NCBI GenBank assembly: GCA_963597395.1
Contig: CAVBPX010000034.1
Span: 1-25,140, forward strand
DNA: 25,140 bases
Direction of reading: 5' to 3'
Source: Hallerella sp963597395
GTDB taxonomy: Bacteria; Fibrobacterota; Fibrobacteria; Fibrobacterales; Fibrobacteraceae
Positions 23,202 to 25,140 of this stretch are shown here, one piece after another. The notes under the pieces were generated by a model, which saw only the letters and a program-made list of their open reading frames with translations, was not told the DNA's origin and searched no databases. The position numbers were made by a program, and so were the translations under genes. Every line of letters starts with the position of its first letter. Position 1 is the stretch's first letter.

Positions 23202-23651
23202 TTAGGCGAAAAAATCGCCTTGCGCCGACTCCTCTTGAGATGCGTTTTCTTCCGACTGTTCCGGAGCCTTTTCCGCTTCGGGGGACTGCACCGAAATTTC
23301 CGTTCCGAGTTCGCTTTCGATGGTCGAGAGCAGGTTCTGGAACTTTTCGCGGGCCTTCTGGATTTCGTTCCCCTGTTCGCTTACGATGCCGTCCATTTCG
23401 GCAATCTTTTCGTCGCGGGAAGCAAGTTCGGCCTTGACTTTCTCAAGCTCCGAATCCTTTTCGGCAAGCTGCGATTCCAGGGATTCGATGCGGGCGACCT
23501 TTTCGGCCTCGTTTGCACGGAGCGATTCGAGTTCCGCTTTTTGCGAAGCAATTGTCTTGTCCGCGTCCGCCTTTTCGCCCTTCAGATGGCGAAGCGCTTC
23601 CAGCATGGATTCGATTTTTTGCGAAAGAAGATCCAGATTTTCGAGATTCAT
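23202..23651 (-). CDS. ZapB-like coiled-coil cell division protein
   Basis: 149 residues from ATG 23649-23651, placed seven bases after AAGGAG; the frame can be opened earlier only at a TTG inside that ribosome site. It begins MNLENLDLLSQKIESMLEAL, which resembles the ZapB opening (Met-x-Leu-Glu, then heptads). A near-continuous coiled coil runs to about residue 115 (KKGEKADADKTIASQK-like heptads, then LESLESQLAEKDSELEKV-type), rich in Lys, Glu and Ala and without Pro or Cys. The last 35 residues (QSPEAEKAPEQSEENASQEE) are acidic and disordered, ending GDFFA. E. coli ZapB has only 81 residues, so this one is longer. Function as a Z-ring partner of ZapA is inferred from the adjacent zapA gene (48 bases apart) and the coil; sequence similarity alone is weak. 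Confidence 0.7.
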   Translation of the reverse strand: MNLENLDLLSQKIESMLEALRHLKGEKADADKTIASQKAELESLRANEAEKVARIESLESQLAEKDSELEKVKAELASRDEKIAEMDGIVSEQGNEIQKAREKFQNLLSTIESELGTEISVQSPEAEKAPEQSEENASQEESAQGDFFA

Positions 23652-23671
23652 TATAAACTCCTTTTTCAAAT

Positions 23672-23700
23672 AAAATATACAAAGTTCGCGATTTGTGCAA
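23672..23700 (-). promoter_or_regulatory. Probable promoter of the zapB-zapA unit
   Basis: On the minus strand TTGCAC (23695-23700), a 17-base spacer and TATTTT (23672-23677), about 20 bases before the ATG and just ahead of the ribosome site AAGGAG. It matches a sigma70-type promoter in four or five places. It lies in the 64 bases between the M16 peptidase and the coiled-coil gene, so these division genes may be expressed on their own. Confidence 0.45.
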
Positions 23701-23715
23701 TACCGGGAAGCTTTG

Positions 23716-24954
23716 CTAGCGGGGCTTTACCGTGGCGGTCGCAAAAGGAGCCTTTTGGAAGGCTTTTCGCAAAATTTCCATCAGGGAATCTTCCGAAAAT
23801 GCCCGGACGCTTTTTTCCGTTTCTTCAAGCGTATAGGCGCGGCCGAGGTGAAGCGTCTGGTCGGCAAGCCGCATCAGGCGTTTTTCCGCATTGTCCGACC
23901 CGATACGGAGCCCGCCGATGACGTTCCGCTTTGTCCGTTCGAGTTCGCCCGGTTCAAAGCCGTCCGAAAAAAACCTTTGAAATTCGTTTTTGGCAATTTC
24001 GAGAGCCTCGTCCATCCGATCCTTCGCCGTCGCAAGCGAAACGCCCCAGCCCAAAACGTCCCGATACACGTCCGTCATCGAGTACACGGAATAGGCGAGG
24101 CCGCGTTCTTCCCGAACCTTCTGAAAAAGCCTCGAGCCCATGTCGGCGCCAAAAGCGACGTTGAAAAGCCCCAGGGCGCGCAAAAAGTCGATGTTCCCGT
24201 CGCTAAAGTCGAAGCTCGTTCCCCAAAAGAGGTTCGACTGGCTCAGTTCCTTTTTGCTCTTGGTCTTTTTGGCGGCGTTTGCGCAGTAAAGATTTTTATT
24301 TGACTTTTTGCCGGACTTTTTTTCGCGAAAGTTTTCCGCGACCAGTTCCACAAAGCGTTCATGGTCGATTTTTCCGACGGCGCAAACGGTGAGCGGCAAG
24401 TCTTCCAAAACTTCCCGTTCGCATTCAAGGAGGGCCTCGCGGGAAATTCCGCGGACCGTTTTGACCGTTCCCGCAATGGGAAGCGCAAGCCCGCATCCCC
24501 CGTAATGAATTTCATTAAAAAGGTCGCCGACCAGTTCCTCGGCAATATCCTCGTAGCTGTGCACTTCCTCGATAATGACCTTGCGTTCCTTTTCCATTTC
24601 CTTCGGGTCGAACTTCGGATGCATCAGCATGTCGGCTATCACGTCAAGCGCAAGCGGAACGTCTTCCCGCACAACCTGGGCGTAAAATCCCGTTTCCTGC
24701 CGCGTCGTATAGGCTTCCAGATTTCCGCCGCGGTCCTCGATCGTGTGCGCAATGTCAAACGCGGAACGCCTTTCCGTCCCCTTGAAGACGAGATGTTCGT
24801 AAAAGTGCGACGTTCCGTTCGTCAAGGCTTCTTCGTGGCGCGAGCCTCTCGGAATCCACACGCCGACGTTCGCGGCATAGGTTCCGGGCATGTAGTCCGT
24901 AACGACCGTGATTCCGTTTGCAAGTTCTGTCGTAGAAATCTTCTGTCGAAACAT
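23716..24954 (-). CDS. M16-family zinc peptidase
   Basis: 412 residues, the size of single-subunit bacterial processing-peptidase-like enzymes. It begins MFRQKISTTELANGITVVTD, the usual start of the M16 N-domain. The inverted zinc motif HFYEH is at residues 50-54 (His50, Glu53 base, His54), with the third ligand Glu130 in VIIEEVHSYED about 75 residues later, so it looks active. GLAYSVYSMTDVYRDVLGWG lies in the C-terminal half with the substrate-loop motif (RxxxGLAYS). Cuts peptides, probably in the cytoplasm or periplasm; no signal peptide is seen. Relatives: B. subtilis YmxG/MlpA, mitochondrial processing peptidase beta. A TAGATTTG box sits four bases before the ATG; no ribosome site is visible. 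Confidence 0.93.
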   Translation of the reverse strand: MFRQKISTTELANGITVVTDYMPGTYAANVGVWIPRGSRHEEALTNGTSHFYEHLVFKGTERRSAFDIAHTIEDRGGNLEAYTTRQETGFYAQVVREDVPLALDVIADMLMHPKFDPKEMEKERKVIIEEVHSYEDIAEELVGDLFNEIHYGGCGLALPIAGTVKTVRGISREALLECEREVLEDLPLTVCAVGKIDHERFVELVAENFREKKSGKKSNKNLYCANAAKKTKSKKELSQSNLFWGTSFDFSDGNIDFLRALGLFNVAFGADMGSRLFQKVREERGLAYSVYSMTDVYRDVLGWGVSLATAKDRMDEALEIAKNEFQRFFSDGFEPGELERTKRNVIGGLRIGSDNAEKRLMRLADQTLHLGRAYTLEETEKSVRAFSEDSLMEILRKAFQKAPFATATVKPR

Positions 24955-24973
24955 GCGCCAAATCTAATTATTT

Positions 24974-25138
24974 AGGTCACCTCTAAAAATTCAATTTTCA
25001 AAAATTTGGCTGCGACGCTTCGCGCTGGTTCGTCTTTCAAAGTGCCAAATACCGGGAGTATTCGCCACTTTTCATTCCTGCCATCGCTTGGTCTCACTCA
25101 AATTTTCTTTACCAAAGCAATTTTTAGAGGTTCCCTTT
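24974..25138. repeat. Inverted repeats around non-coding DNA, possible MITE or IS remnant
   Basis: CCTCTAAAAATT (24980-24991) and its exact inverse AATTTTTAGAGG (25119-25130) face each other about 127 bases apart. The match extends imperfectly outward (AGG-xx-A ahead of CCTCT on each side). The stretch between them has stop codons in all frames I read and shows no transposase. It begins about 20 bases upstream of the M16 start codon, so it may carry or disturb that promoter. It could also be one end of a larger element continuing beyond the window edge. Confidence 0.45.
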
Positions 25139-25140
25139 AA

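Noticed and set aside
1..25140. CRISPR array, prophage, toxin-antitoxin or defence genes
   Set aside because: No spaced direct repeats, phage genes or defence motifs are visible in any frame; all genes with clear families are housekeeping, envelope or polysaccharide genes.

Overview
The window looks like chromosome of a Gram-negative bacterium of the FCB type. Fibrobacterota (Fibrobacter-like) is my best guess, made by recollection and not by search. It carries LpxB (lipid A synthesis), an outer-membrane-barrel-like protein, a lipoprotein with a Bacteroidota-style Ig-like N-terminus, an oversized LepB, and a zapB-zapA pair next to a 6S RNA. Most of it is moderately GC-rich with strong codon bias. 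The first ~1.9 kb is clearly AT-rich.

Layout. Every protein gene except one lies on the minus strand. Reading in the direction of transcription from 21328 down to 1, the genes are: signal peptidase I (lepB), an Ig-like lipoprotein, a DnaQ-DinG exonuclease-helicase, a 631-aa protein with a possible XPB-associated (Helicase_C_3-like) domain, a small membrane protein, dnaE, lpxB, a CNNM/CBS-domain membrane protein, nudC, a PPP-type metallophosphatase, a GNAT acetyltransferase, a barrel-like exported protein, UDP-glucose 6-dehydrogenase, a PssD/PssE split glycosyltransferase, and a glycosyltransferase cut by the window edge. Gaps between them are 0-43 bases, or 4-base overlaps, so much of this 21-kb block could be co-transcribed. 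The last four genes form a surface-polysaccharide module: ugd supplies UDP-glucuronate, PssD/PssE probably transfer a sugar from a UDP donor, and the partial enzyme adds a further sugar. Base composition changes sharply at the ugd/pssD junction, as if a variable locus starts there.

From 21329 to 25140: a divergent intergenic region, a YbdG-like mechanosensitive channel (the only plus-strand gene), a 278-bp intergenic stretch holding a convincing 6S RNA on the minus strand, then zapA, a ZapB-like coiled-coil gene, an M16 zinc peptidase, and a terminal 170-bp non-coding stretch bounded by inverted repeats (possible miniature element).

My own additions to a plain gene list are: the edge glycosyltransferase with a TTG start directly behind a stop codon; the 6S RNA beside zapA; corrected starts for dinG, zapA, zapB, the Ig-like lipoprotein, the CBS protein and ugd; and a TTG start for the metallophosphatase. 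I see no tRNA, rRNA, CRISPR array, prophage or intact insertion sequence, and no clearly new multi-gene system. The most interesting candidates are the DinG/XPB-like pair and the coupled nudC-phosphatase pair.
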